64,000 nt of DNA from Croceicoccus mobilis (GTDB lineage: Bacteria; Pseudomonadota; Alphaproteobacteria; Sphingomonadales; Sphingomonadaceae): the NCBI RefSeq assembly GCF_001661965.1, contig NZ_LYWZ01000011.1, positions 124,001 to 188,000 on the forward strand. The letters are read 5' to 3'. The notes under the pieces are model-generated. The model was not told the origin of the DNA and ran no database searches. It worked only from the letters and a program-made list of their open reading frames with translations. Every line of letters starts with the position of its first letter. The first letter of the stretch is position 1. The translations under genes and the position numbers were made by a program. Of the stretch, positions 44,786 through 52,825 are shown piece after piece.

Positions 44786-45427
44786 ATGATGAAGTTTCGT
44801 ACCCCCGTCGCCCTTGGCGTGATTTCGCTTGCCCTTGCCGCCTGTTCGCAGGAACCGGCTGCCGAGGCCGACACCGAAGCTGCTGCCGCAACCGATGGCG
44901 AGCAGAACCCGGTCGCCGCCGATCTTGACGCAAAGGTCATGGCCGCGCTTGAACAGTGCCAGCAGACGCAGGAAAGCTGCGGCACCGGCGATCCGGCCGG
45001 CTATCTCGTGTTCCCCGACGTGACCGAAGTGGCGCTGGGCGTTGGCGGCGGCGGCGGTGACGGCGCGCTGGTGCAGAACGGCCAGATCGTCAGCTATTGG
45101 CGCATGGGCGAAGGCAGCGTCGGCCTGCAAGCAGGCGTGCAGGCTGCCTCCTATGTCTTCAAGGTCCCCGATGCCGCTACGCTGAAGCAGTACACCGACA
45201 GCGGCGAATGGAGCATCGGCGCCGACAGCGGCATCACCATCGCCCAGGCCGACGCCAATGCCACCGGCGACAGCGAGGAATCGATGGCCTATATCTTCAA
45301 CGCCGAAGGCCTGATGGCCGATGCCTCGATCGACGCGATGAAGATCTGGCGCACGAACGAGGTGGCGACGGGCGGCAATGCCAGCACCGACATGACCGCC
45401 ACCGACACGACCGATACGGCCATGTAA
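44786..45427 (+). CDS. SYLF (Ysc84-like) domain lipoprotein
   Basis: This 213-residue protein has a lipoprotein signal peptide with lipobox LAACS, so the mature N-terminal Cys is near residue 21, followed by a flexible Ala/Glu/Thr linker. From about residue 70 it has a SYLF-like domain, FPDVTEVALGVGGGGGDGAL then SYWRMGEGSVGLQAGVQA. Eukaryotic SYLF domains bind phosphoinositides; bacterial ones are envelope proteins of unclear role. An ATG pair at 44786 and 44789 offers two starts. It interrupts the usual cmk-rpsA adjacency and is probably transcribed on its own. Confidence 0.82.
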   Translation: MMKFRTPVALGVISLALAACSQEPAAEADTEAAAATDGEQNPVAADLDAKVMAALEQCQQTQESCGTGDPAGYLVFPDVTEVALGVGGGGGDGALVQNGQIVSYWRMGEGSVGLQAGVQAASYVFKVPDAATLKQYTDSGEWSIGADSGITIAQADANATGDSEESMAYIFNAEGLMADASIDAMKIWRTNEVATGGNASTDMTATDTTDTAM

Positions 45428-45811
45428 TCGGCCTACACCATCTAGTGACAGCGAACGGCCGGCTTCCACCCGCGGATGTCGGCCGCTCCTGTATCAAGGA
45501 CCTGCCGCGATGTGCTGCCGCGATGTGGCGACTGCGAGAAAGTTTCACCTGGCCCCTATGCCGCTTATTCCTTGCGTTTTGCCGGTATCTGGCCTAGTCG
45601 CGCGCCCGTCTGACGGGTTTTGAATGGATCGATCACGGATGGCTTCTGGCCGTCCCGCTCCTGACATTATCCGAAAGACGCTCGTGGCGGCGTTCGGCCC
45701 CGCGGGCAGTTCGGCCCTTTTGGCCCGTCGATGCAATGGTGCGGAGGCGGAGGAAGACCGGCGGAAAAACCGCCTGGCCGGAAAAAATCGATGAACGGGA
45801 ATATACACCCA
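45428..45811 (+). promoter_or_regulatory. Leader region upstream of rpsA
   Basis: This 384-base gap contains no gene I can support. It probably holds the rpsA promoter and an untranslated leader. A 51-codon reading frame (45639-45794) opens with ATG and ends in a TGA that overlaps the alternative rpsA ATG at 45791; it could be a leader peptide but its composition is not convincing. Confidence 0.35.
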
Positions 45812-47509
45812 ATGGCAAGTAACCCCACTCGCGATGATTTCGCGAAAATGCTCGACGACATGCTGGGCAGCGAGGCCGATGGCGGCTTCGAAGGCCGCGT
45901 CGTCAAGGGCACCGTCACCGCAATCGAAAACGACAAGGCCGTCATCGACGTTGGCCTGAAGAGCGAAGGCCGCGTGCGCCTTTCCGAGTTCGCCCGCAAT
46001 TCGGACGAGCACGGCCTGTCGGTTGGTGACGAAGTCGAAGTTTACGTCGACCGCGTCGAAAACGCCGACGGCGAAGCGATGCTGTCGCGCGACCGCGCCC
46101 GCCGCGAAGCCGCATGGGACCGCCTTGAGAGCGAGTTCGGCGAAGGCAAGCGCGTCGAGGGCCAGATCTTCGGCCGCGTCAAGGGCGGCTTCACCGTCGA
46201 CCTCGACGGCGCCGTGGCCTTCCTGCCCGGTTCGCAGGTCGACATCCGTCCGGTTCGCGACATCACCCCGCTGATGGGCATTCCGCAGCCGTTCCAGATC
46301 CTCAAGATGGATCGTCGCCGCGGCAATATCGTCGTGTCGCGTCGCGCCGTTCTGGAAGAGACCCGCGCCGAACAGCGCCAGGAGCTGATCAGCGAGCTGG
46401 CCGAAGGTCAGGTCATCGACGGCGTGGTCAAGAACATCACCGATTACGGTGCGTTCGTGGACCTGGGCGGTATCGACGGCCTGCTGCATGTCACCGACAT
46501 GAGCTACAAGCGCGTCAACCACCCTTCGGAAGTTGTCGAGATCGGCCAGACCGTCACGGTGCAGATCGTCCGCATCAACCAGGACACGCAGCGCATCAGC
46601 CTTGGCATGAAGCAGCTTGAGAGCGATCCGTGGGATGGCGTTGCCGCCAAGTACCCGGTCGGCATGAAGCTGAACGGCACTGTCACCAACATCACCGAAT
46701 ACGGCGCCTTCGTCGAGCTGGAGCCGGGCATCGAAGGCCTGGTCCACGTTTCGGAAATGTCGTGGACGAAGAAGAACGTCCACCCCGGCAAGATCGTTTC
46801 GACCTCGCAGGAAGTCGAAGTCATGGTGCTGGAAGTCGACGCCGACAAGCGCCGCATCAGCCTCGGCCTCAAGCAGGCCCAGTCGAACCCCTGGGACGAT
46901 TTCGCAGAGAAGTTCCCGGTCGGCTCGACCGTCACCGGCGAAGTCAAGAACGCGACCGAATTCGGTCTGTTCATCGGCCTTCCGGGCGACGTCGACGGCA
47001 TGGTTCACATGTCGGACATCGCATGGGGCATCTCGGGCGAAGACGCGCTGGCCCTGCACCGCAAGGGCGAAGAAGTCGAAGCCGTCGTTCTCGATGTCGA
47101 CATCGAGAAGGAGCGCATCAGCCTCGGCATGAAGCAGCTTGAAAAGGGTGCACCGGCAGTTGGCGGCGCGCCGTCGGCTTCGGGCCTCAAGCGTGGCGAC
47201 GTCGTCACCGTCACCGTTCTCGAAGTCCGCGATGGCGGCCTCGAGGTTCAGGTCGGCGAAGATGGCGCGACCGGCTTCATCAAGCGTTCGGACCTGGGCC
47301 GCGATCGTGACGAACAGCGTCCCGACCGCTTCCAGACCGGCCAGAAGGTCGACGCGATGGTCACCGGTTTCGACCGCACCAAGAAGCCGAACTTCTCGAT
47401 CAAGGCGCGTCAGATCGCCGAAGAGAAGCAGGCTGTCGAGCAGTACGGTTCGTCCGATTCGGGCGCATCGCTGGGCGACATCCTCGGCGAAGCTCTGAAG
47501 AACCGCTGA
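45812..47509 (+). CDS. rpsA: 30S ribosomal protein S1
   Basis: Ribosomal protein S1 delivers mRNA to the 30S subunit. The 565 residues comprise six S1 repeats: the first two (VVKGTVTAIENDKAVIDVG; GQIFGRVKGGFTVDLDG) are the ribosome-binding, degenerate type. Repeats 3 to 5 are typical (KNITDYGAFVDLGGIDGLLH; TNITEYGAFVELEPGIEGLV; KNATEFGLFIGLPG), and the sixth (VLEVRDGGLEVQVGED) is divergent. The length is close to other alphaproteobacterial S1 proteins. The ATG at 45812 gives MASNPTRDDF, a common family start; 45791 is an alternative. Two hairpins follow, the second a good terminator. Confidence 0.97.
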   Translation: MASNPTRDDFAKMLDDMLGSEADGGFEGRVVKGTVTAIENDKAVIDVGLKSEGRVRLSEFARNSDEHGLSVGDEVEVYVDRVENADGEAMLSRDRARREAAWDRLESEFGEGKRVEGQIFGRVKGGFTVDLDGAVAFLPGSQVDIRPVRDITPLMGIPQPFQILKMDRRRGNIVVSRRAVLEETRAEQRQELISELAEGQVIDGVVKNITDYGAFVDLGGIDGLLHVTDMSYKRVNHPSEVVEIGQTVTVQIVRINQDTQRISLGMKQLESDPWDGVAAKYPVGMKLNGTVTNITEYGAFVELEPGIEGLVHVSEMSWTKKNVHPGKIVSTSQEVEVMVLEVDADKRRISLGLKQAQSNPWDDFAEKFPVGSTVTGEVKNATEFGLFIGLPGDVDGMVHMSDIAWGISGEDALALHRKGEEVEAVVLDVDIEKERISLGMKQLEKGAPAVGGAPSASGLKRGDVVTVTVLEVRDGGLEVQVGEDGATGFIKRSDLGRDRDEQRPDRFQTGQKVDAMVTGFDRTKKPNFSIKARQIAEEKQAVEQYGSSDSGASLGDILGEALKNR

Positions 47510-47516
47510 GCCGCGA

Positions 47517-47541
47517 CGTCACGGGATTTACTCCCGTGACG
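47517..47541 (+). terminator. Hairpin 3' of rpsA
   Basis: A perfect 10-bp stem CGTCACGGGA / TCCCGTGACG with loop TTTAC begins 8 bases after the rpsA stop. It lacks a T-run and may stabilise the mRNA end or aid termination by the next element. Confidence 0.55.
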
Positions 47542-47570
47542 GCTCACCGGCGCAGAGCCAGACAAAAACG

Positions 47571-47610
47571 AAAGGCCCGCCCGGCAATACCGGTGCGGGC
47601 CTTTTGCTTT
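47571..47610 (+). terminator. Intrinsic terminator of rpsA
   Basis: AAAGGCCCGC pairs with GCGGGCCTTT across a 14-base loop that itself contains CCGG/CCGG, and TTTTGCTTT follows. It lies 42 bases before the gloB start and separates the two genes. Confidence 0.8.
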
Positions 47611-47651
47611 CCGCGTTCTCAATCCCTATCTCTCCTCTCAAGGAGAGCCCC

Positions 47652-48410
47652 ATGATCGAAGTCCACCAGTTTCCCTGCCTGTCAGACAATTACGGCTATC
47701 TTCTCCACGATACCGACAGCGAGGAAACGGTGTGCATCGATACACCCGATGCGGACACCTATATGCGGGAGGCCGCCAACAAGGGTTGGCAGATCACGCA
47801 GATCTGGAACACCCACTGGCACCCCGATCACGCAGGCGGAAACGAGGCGATCAAGGCGGCCACCGGCTGCACGGTCACCGCGCCTGAGGTCGATGCCCCG
47901 AAGATCGCGGGAATCGACCGCAAGGTGAAAGGCGGCGATGTCGTGATGATCGGCAACGTCGATGCACATGTGATCGACGTCGGCGGGCATACCATGGGCC
48001 ATATCGCCTTTTACCTGCCCGATGCCGAGATGGCGTTCGTGGGCGACAGCGTTTTCGCATTGGGGTGCGGTCGCATGTTCGAGGGCACAGCAGACCAGTT
48101 CTGGGCGAGCCTGAAGCGCATCAAGGCGCTTCCCGGACCGACCATGCTCTATTGCGCGCATGAGTATACGGCAGCCAACGCTGAATTCGCGCTGCATGCC
48201 GATCCTGACAATACCACGCTGGCTCAATATGCGAACGATATCGCGAAACGCCGCGCCGCGCATCAGCCCACCGTGCCGACCAAGCTGGAACTTGAGCTGG
48301 CTACCAACCCGTTTCTACGCGCCGACGACCCGGCGATGCAGGCTCGGTGGGGCGGCGGTGACGCCATTGCGACATTTGCCGCGTTGCGCAGCGCGAAGGA
48401 CAATTTCTAG
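47652..48410 (+). CDS. gloB: Hydroxyacylglutathione hydrolase (glyoxalase II)
   Basis: This metallo-beta-lactamase-fold enzyme hydrolyses S-D-lactoylglutathione to D-lactate and glutathione. The 252 residues include the metal motif THWHPDHAGGNE, the Asp in FVGDSVFALGCGRMFEG, the bridging His in YCAHEYTAANAEFA, and the glutathione-binding C-terminal helices typical of glyoxalase II. CAAGGAGAG lies five bases before the ATG at 47652. Glutathione use agrees with an alphaproteobacterium. It is convergent with the DUF1275 gene. Confidence 0.94.
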   Translation: MIEVHQFPCLSDNYGYLLHDTDSEETVCIDTPDADTYMREAANKGWQITQIWNTHWHPDHAGGNEAIKAATGCTVTAPEVDAPKIAGIDRKVKGGDVVMIGNVDAHVIDVGGHTMGHIAFYLPDAEMAFVGDSVFALGCGRMFEGTADQFWASLKRIKALPGPTMLYCAHEYTAANAEFALHADPDNTTLAQYANDIAKRRAAHQPTVPTKLELELATNPFLRADDPAMQARWGGGDAIATFAALRSAKDNF

Positions 48411-48423
48411 CTTCTGGCCACTC

Positions 48424-49077
48424 TCAGCCCAATCCGTCCCGCCGCATCAAGGATGCGGCGGCAGCCAGCCAGCCAAGACCCGCCACGACCCATAGCGCGC
48501 CAAGCGACAGATATACGAACAGCAGCGTGCCCACCCCTGCCCCCATGGCGAGCGCAAGCCAAAGCAACAGGAACGGCAGCCAGTTCCGCTCGGCCGTGCC
48601 AAGCAGGGCATCGGCTATATGGCTGCCAAGCTTCACGAGCGCACCGGTCATGTAGGTGACACCGATCCGGACCTCTCCCTTGTCTTCAAAGACGAGGTTC
48701 ATCGCCCCCATCGAAAACGCCAGAAGCGCAAAAACGCCAAGGTCCGGTTCCGAAAGCTGAGTTAACAAGGCTGCAAGCGTCAACAGCACGGCAACCGCGA
48801 TCAGGATCGCGCTCGCGTTCGCGAACAGGCGAATGCGACGTTTCGCCAGCGTCCCCAGCACGACACCGCAAACGAAGACGGTAATTACCATCAGGGCAAA
48901 GAGCGCGCCATCAGCCCAGTTCGCCCGGCCCAGCCCCACGCCAAGCCGCGTGGTATTGCCGCTCATGAAGGAAACGAAAAACCCGCCCGAGCCGAGGAAG
49001 CCGACCGCATCGACCATTCCCGCCAATGCCGAAAGGGCCATGGCAAGCCACTGCGAACGCTGGTCATGGCGATGCAT
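48424..49077 (-). CDS. YoaK-type DUF1275 membrane protein
   Basis: This 217-residue inner-membrane protein has six predicted helices and the DUF1275 hallmark VDAVGFLGSGGFFVSFMSGNTTRL near residues 22-45. Family members (E. coli YoaK) have no established function. The start at the ATG 49077 gives MHRHDQ before the first helix. It is convergent with gloB, with 13 bases between the stops. Confidence 0.88.
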   Translation of the reverse strand: MHRHDQRSQWLAMALSALAGMVDAVGFLGSGGFFVSFMSGNTTRLGVGLGRANWADGALFALMVITVFVCGVVLGTLAKRRIRLFANASAILIAVAVLLTLAALLTQLSEPDLGVFALLAFSMGAMNLVFEDKGEVRIGVTYMTGALVKLGSHIADALLGTAERNWLPFLLLWLALAMGAGVGTLLFVYLSLGALWVVAGLGWLAAAASLMRRDGLG

Positions 49078-49244
49078 CTGTCTACGCTACCGTTTCCAGG
49101 CGTCAGAAATGCAAATGAGACCCGCCCTCATATCCTCACCCGCAAGATGAGCGTTCCGCCAAGGTGGCAAGGCTAGCGTTGGCGGCGCTGATCGTCGAGA
49201 GGGCCGCATCGCAAACCAATAAGGGCCATCCACCTCCAAACGCC

Positions 49245-49271
49245 AAAGGGCGCACCATCGGTGCGCCCTTT
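49245..49271 (-). terminator. Intrinsic terminator of the ATP synthase F0 operon
   Basis: AAAGGGCGCACC and GGTGCGCCCTTT form a perfect 12-bp stem around a three-base loop. On the minus strand the stem ends in TTT. It sits 54 bases past the atpF stop. A second hairpin, CGGACCGG/CCGGTCCG at 49288-49311, lies closer to the stop. The remainder of the 248-base gap to the DUF1275 gene shows nothing else. Confidence 0.7.
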
Positions 49272-49325
49272 CAATTGCGACAGGCAACGGACCGGACATA
49301 AAACCGGTCCGATCCTAATGCCCGA

Positions 49326-49931
49326 TCAGAGACCTGTGATGGTCTGATCGACCAGCGACTTGTCAGCGGCAGCGCCGTGATTGCTGGCGATCAGGTCAGC
49401 CGAAGCAGCAGCCGATGCGGCAGCAGCCTTGCGGCGCAGTTCGTCGATCGCACCGCGCTCGGCAGCGGCGATCTTGTCCTCGGCCATCTTTTCGCGGCGC
49501 GTGATCATCGTTGCCGTGTCGGCCTCGGCCTTTTCGACGATGGTCGCAGCTTCGGTGCGGGCATGCTCGAGCATCGCCTCGGCGTCCTTTTCGGCGCCAG
49601 CGATCTTGTCGGCATATTCCTTGCGAAGGGCTTCAGCCTCGGCACGCAGCTTCTTCGCCTCGTCAAGCTGATGCTTGATCTCGGCGATGCGACCATCAAG
49701 GCCGCCTGCGATCTTCTTGTGCGCCTTCGCATAGAGGAATGCGATGGCGAGCAGCACGATCATGGCCGAGCTGACGACCGCAGCCGGAGGCGCGATGCCC
49801 CAGAGCAGCGGCTCTGCGTGATGCTCTTCGGCCATGCCCTCGGTGGTGGCTGCGTGTTCCAAATGTTCCTCCACGGCCTGCGATGCAGGCGGCAGCGCTT
49901 CGGCGCCGGCGGTTTCGACAGCAGCGGCCAT
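49326..49931 (-). CDS. atpF: ATP synthase F0 subunit b
   Basis: This is the peripheral-stalk b subunit of F1F0 ATP synthase. The 201 residues have one transmembrane helix, AAVVSSAMIVLLAIAFLYAK at about 50-70, and then a long Ala/Glu/Lys coiled coil for F1 contact. An N-terminal, acidic and His-containing extension of about 45 residues precedes the helix and is longer than in E. coli b (156 residues total). The ATG at 49931 overlaps the stop of the b' gene (TGATG). The last gene of the F0 operon; a terminator follows. Confidence 0.92.
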   Translation of the reverse strand: MAAAVETAGAEALPPASQAVEEHLEHAATTEGMAEEHHAEPLLWGIAPPAAVVSSAMIVLLAIAFLYAKAHKKIAGGLDGRIAEIKHQLDEAKKLRAEAEALRKEYADKIAGAEKDAEAMLEHARTEAATIVEKAEADTATMITRREKMAEDKIAAAERGAIDELRRKAAAASAAASADLIASNHGAAADKSLVDQTITGL

Positions 49932-50419
49932 CACACCAGTTCCTTGCGAACGGCGTTGCGGGCAGCCGCGTCGTCGATGTTGAGGCCGGCGATACGCGCC
50001 ACGATCGACTGGGTCGCCTCGGCGGCAACGTCCTCGATCTCGGCAGCGGCCTTGGCGCGCGCATCGGCGATGCGGGCCTCGGCTTCTTCCAGTTTGGCAT
50101 CAATGCCGGTCTGCGCGGTCGCGAGGCGAGCCTCGGTTTCGAGCGCGGCCTTGTTCTTGGCCTCGGCGATCAGGTCATGGGCACGCGCGCGATTTTCATT
50201 CTCGCGCTTGCGCCACGCCTCTTCCTGCTCGTCCGCTGCCGTGCGGGCAGCTTCGGCGGCAGCAAGATCGTCCGAGATCTGCTTGTCGCGCTTGGCGACG
50301 GTATCCATCACCTTGGGCACCATGCCGCGGCCGATGACGAAATAGGTCAGGCCGAAGAAGATCAGCAGCCAGAAGACCTGGCTCGCATAAGTAGCGGCTA
50401 GCTGGGATATCTGAGGCAT
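49931..50419 (-). CDS. atpF': ATP synthase F0 subunit b'
   Basis: This second stalk subunit is found in photosynthetic and alphaproteobacterial ATP synthases, where b and b' form a heterodimer. The 162 residues start MPQISQLAATYASQVFWLL, contain one membrane helix up to about residue 30, and continue as a highly charged coiled coil rich in Ala, Glu and Arg. It lies 78 bases after atpE and overlaps atpF by one base. The order c-b'-b is the alphaproteobacterial standard, which is why this copy is b'. Confidence 0.92.
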   Translation of the reverse strand: MPQISQLAATYASQVFWLLIFFGLTYFVIGRGMVPKVMDTVAKRDKQISDDLAAAEAARTAADEQEEAWRKRENENRARAHDLIAEAKNKAALETEARLATAQTGIDAKLEEAEARIADARAKAAAEIEDVAAEATQSIVARIAGLNIDDAAARNAVRKELV

Positions 50420-50496
50420 GGCGGGGCCCTAACGACGGATCAAAATCTGGTCGCCCGGCTGCCGGAATGCAGCCGGGCGTAATTCAGCAAGTTCGA

Positions 50497-50724
50497 TCAG
50501 GCGACAAAGATCAGGATCATCGCGACGACGAACGAAAGCAGGCCGAGAAGCTCAGCACCGGCGAAGCCGATGAAGAGGCGGCCCTGCTGGCCGTCGGCAG
50601 CGCCCGGATTGCGCAGCGCGCCTTCGAGGAACTTGGCGAAAACGTTACCCACGCCGATCGAGGCGAGGCCCGCACCCAGAGCGGCGAGACCGGCACCGAG
50701 CAGCTTTGCGGCTTCTGCGTCCAT
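50497..50724 (-). CDS. atpE: ATP synthase F0 subunit c
   Basis: The ring-forming proteolipid of ATP synthase has 75 residues and two helices joined by the polar loop RNPGAADGQQGR. The proton-binding carboxylate is the Glu in FAGAELLGLLSF, with the Gly-rich first helix GAGLAALGAGLASIGVG. No Na+-site pattern (Gln/Glu/Ser triad) is evident, so it is H+-type. It lies between atpB and the b' gene in the F0 operon. Confidence 0.97.
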   Translation of the reverse strand: MDAEAAKLLGAGLAALGAGLASIGVGNVFAKFLEGALRNPGAADGQQGRLFIGFAGAELLGLLSFVVAMILIFVA

Positions 50725-50766
50725 TTCAAAAACTCCTTTGGAAAACTTGATTAAGCGATTGATGGA

Positions 50767-51552
50767 TCAGTGAAGATTTTCGGCGTCGTTGAGATAGACG
50801 CTGGTCAGCAGGGCGAACACATAGGCCTGGATCCCGGCAACCAGGATTTCCAGAGCGCAAATGCCCACCATGAGGATGAAGCTCGGGATACCGGCGAGAG
50901 CGAAGATGCCCGCGCTGTAATTGCCCGAACCGATCACGAAGCTCGACAGCACTTCGAGAAGGACGTGCCCTGCCATCATGGCCACGAAAAGACGCAGGCC
51001 GAGGCTGAAGGGGCGCACCATGAAGCTGATCAGTTCGACCACGAAGATCACGGGGATCATGGGAACCGGCGTGCCATGCGGCACGAACAGCGAGAAGAAG
51101 TGCAGGCCGTGCTTGGCAAAGCCGACGATCAGCACGATCGAGAAGGAAATGATCGCCAGCACGCCCGTAACGGTAAAATGGCTGGTGAAGGTAAAGGGAT
51201 GCAGGCCGATCACGCCCAGCGGCAGCAGGCCGAGGATGTTGGCGAACAGGATGAACATGAACAGCGAGAAGATATAGGGCACGTATTTGCGCCCGCCCTT
51301 GCCGATGTTCGCTTCCAGCATGTCGTCGATAAAGCCGGTGAAGCTTTCCACCGCCATCTGCCAGCGACCGGGCACCAGCTGACGCTTCATGCCGCCGGCG
51401 ACGAAGACCCAGAGGACGACCATCGAGATCGCCATCCACAGCGCGCTATTGGTGAAAGCGAGGTTGTAGCCGCCGACATTCCATGCATCCGTGCCGAACA
51501 TCGGCTGGATGGTGAACTGGTGCATCGGATCGACTTTGGCTTCAGCTGCCAC
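50767..51552 (-). CDS. atpB: ATP synthase F0 subunit a
   Basis: This membrane stator subunit forms the proton half-channels beside the c-ring. The 261 residues have five to six helices and the essential TM Arg lies in FSLGLRLFVAMMAGH. A Pro/Phe-rich N-terminus (MHQFTIQPMFG) precedes TM1. I chose the GTG at 51552, preceded by GAGGGA nine bases upstream; the frame stays open to 51651 and an internal ATG at 51525 is possible. It follows atpI by 107 bases. Confidence 0.95.
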   Translation of the reverse strand: MAAEAKVDPMHQFTIQPMFGTDAWNVGGYNLAFTNSALWMAISMVVLWVFVAGGMKRQLVPGRWQMAVESFTGFIDDMLEANIGKGGRKYVPYIFSLFMFILFANILGLLPLGVIGLHPFTFTSHFTVTGVLAIISFSIVLIVGFAKHGLHFFSLFVPHGTPVPMIPVIFVVELISFMVRPFSLGLRLFVAMMAGHVLLEVLSSFVIGSGNYSAGIFALAGIPSFILMVGICALEILVAGIQAYVFALLTSVYLNDAENLH

Positions 51553-51659
51553 GTTCTGAAATCCCTCATGCCCCAAACGGGGTGTTGCCCCATCGGGACG
51601 GTTTGCGTGTTCTGCGACCTTGATGCGAATAACGCCCCTTTGCGAACCCACCTAAAGGT

Positions 51660-51977
51660 TCAGTCGGGGCGCCGGTTCGCGGTCCGAATGATGTTCCTGA
51701 AGGCGACCACGATCCCGAGACCGAGCATCACCAACAGACCCCAGGGCGCCGTATCGGCGAATCGATCTATCACAAGACCGATCACCGTGCCGCCAACAAG
51801 CCCACCCAGCAGATCCGCAAGCACGCGGGAGCCCATACGATAGTTTTCGTCGGTCCCCTGCACCTGCGAACGATTACGCGCCTCTTCACGCTCTTTCGCG
51901 GCTTTCAGCCGCTTGTCGAGCGCGTCGATGCGTTCATCTTCGCCCAGTGGCTCCCGTCCGGACTGCTCTTCGCTCAT
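51660..51977 (-). CDS. atpI: ATP synthase assembly/AtpI-family protein
   Basis: This small F0 operon protein of 105 residues has a charged N-terminal half (DERIDALDKRLKAAKEREEA) and two C-terminal helices, LLGGLVGGTVIGLVID and WGLLVMLGLGIVVAF. AtpI-type proteins assist c-ring assembly or Mg2+ handling. It is the first gene of the operon; the 132-base upstream gap to the ydbL terminator presumably carries the promoter. Confidence 0.88.
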   Translation of the reverse strand: MSEEQSGREPLGEDERIDALDKRLKAAKEREEARNRSQVQGTDENYRMGSRVLADLLGGLVGGTVIGLVIDRFADTAPWGLLVMLGLGIVVAFRNIIRTANRRPD

Positions 51978-52109
51978 GCCAGGCTCCCCTAAAAGTCCCC
52001 GTCACAAGCGGCAAAGCTGCCCGTCGAGGGCGCGGACCCTTTAGGAAAGGGGTTTGGGCAAGTCAACACAGCCAAACCGCCAATCGGCCTTATACTTGTT
52101 GGTGATATG

Positions 52110-52140
52110 AAAAGGGGCGAAAGCCTGCGCCTTCGCCCCT
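52110..52140 (-). terminator. Intrinsic terminator of the ydbH-ynbE-ydbL operon
   Basis: On the minus strand AGGGGCGAAGGC pairs with a nearly perfect complement around a four-base loop (one mismatch), and TTTT follows. It lies 22 bases beyond the ydbL stop. Confidence 0.75.
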
Positions 52141-52161
52141 GCTGGAATACCGTGGCTGCGA

Positions 52162-52560
52162 TCACCCGACGCTGGGGCATCGCGGATCGAGCCGGGCGGC
52201 GCCGCTGCCGCGCGTCTGCCAGCTGCCATCGGGCGCCTGGTACTTCTCTCCCGGCGAGGTGCGGGCAATCAGGATGCAGCCCTGTGCGAAAGCGAATTCC
52301 TCGATCGTGACGCCCTCGGCGCGGGCGCGTTCGGCATAGCTCGCCTTGCGGCGGATGTTGATGTCGTCGATCTTGGCGCGCAGCGAACCGTCGGGCGAGC
52401 CGACAAAGCCCAGATAACCGTCGATCTTTTCCCCGATCGTGCCATTGGCGCGCGCCGCGGCATAGGCCGGGTCGCGCTGCACACTGGCAGCGGCAGGGGC
52501 GACGATCATCGCGGCGGCAGCCAGCGAGATGGCGGTTTTTGTCAGCATATGGGCGGTCAT
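52162..52560 (-). CDS. ydbL: YdbL family (DUF1318) protein
   Basis: This exported 132-residue protein has a signal peptide (TAISLAAAAMIVAPAAA) and the DUF1318 pattern GTIGEKIDGYLGFV, with the VNxxR-type region DDINIRRKASYAERA. In E. coli it is encoded with YdbH and YnbE and tunes their function. The ATG at 52560 has GGAG eight bases upstream and overlaps the ynbE stop by one base. It is the last gene of the operon. Confidence 0.9.
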   Translation of the reverse strand: MTAHMLTKTAISLAAAAMIVAPAAASVQRDPAYAAARANGTIGEKIDGYLGFVGSPDGSLRAKIDDINIRRKASYAERARAEGVTIEEFAFAQGCILIARTSPGEKYQAPDGSWQTRGSGAARLDPRCPSVG

Positions 52561-52733
52561 CAGAAGATCTCCGGATTGGCCTCTATGTTCTGTTCGGCGG
52601 AATCGACCAGGCGGTAGAGCACTTCCTGCTTGATGTTGATATTGAGCTCGATCACGATCGGCTCGGCCGGCGCGTTCACGTTTATGCAGGCGGACAGGGC
52701 CATAAACCCTGCCAGCACGGCAATCCGTCGCAT
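52560..52733 (-). CDS. ynbE: YnbE-like lipoprotein
   Basis: This 57-residue outer-membrane lipoprotein has the signal sequence RRIAVLAGFMALSAC with lipobox LSAC and a short mature region (PIVIELNINIKQEVLYRLVD), which in E. coli forms beta strands that stack onto YdbH. GGGAGG lies five bases before the ATG at 52733. The stop overlaps the ydbL start by one base. The gene starts 93 bases after ydbH. Confidence 0.9.
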   Translation of the reverse strand: MRRIAVLAGFMALSACINVNAPAEPIVIELNINIKQEVLYRLVDSAEQNIEANPEIF

Positions 52734-52825
52734 CGCTGCCTCCCCCAAAGTTTCCCAAAGAGAACTCATATCCTCCATGAACGGGGCAGTCGCACCACGG
52801 CGCATCCGCGTCAATCTGTGAGGGA

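Noticed and set aside
45097-45597. Plus-strand frame of 166 codons overlapping the SYLF lipoprotein
   Set aside because: Arg/His-rich out-of-frame shadow of the lipoprotein gene running into its 3' spacer.
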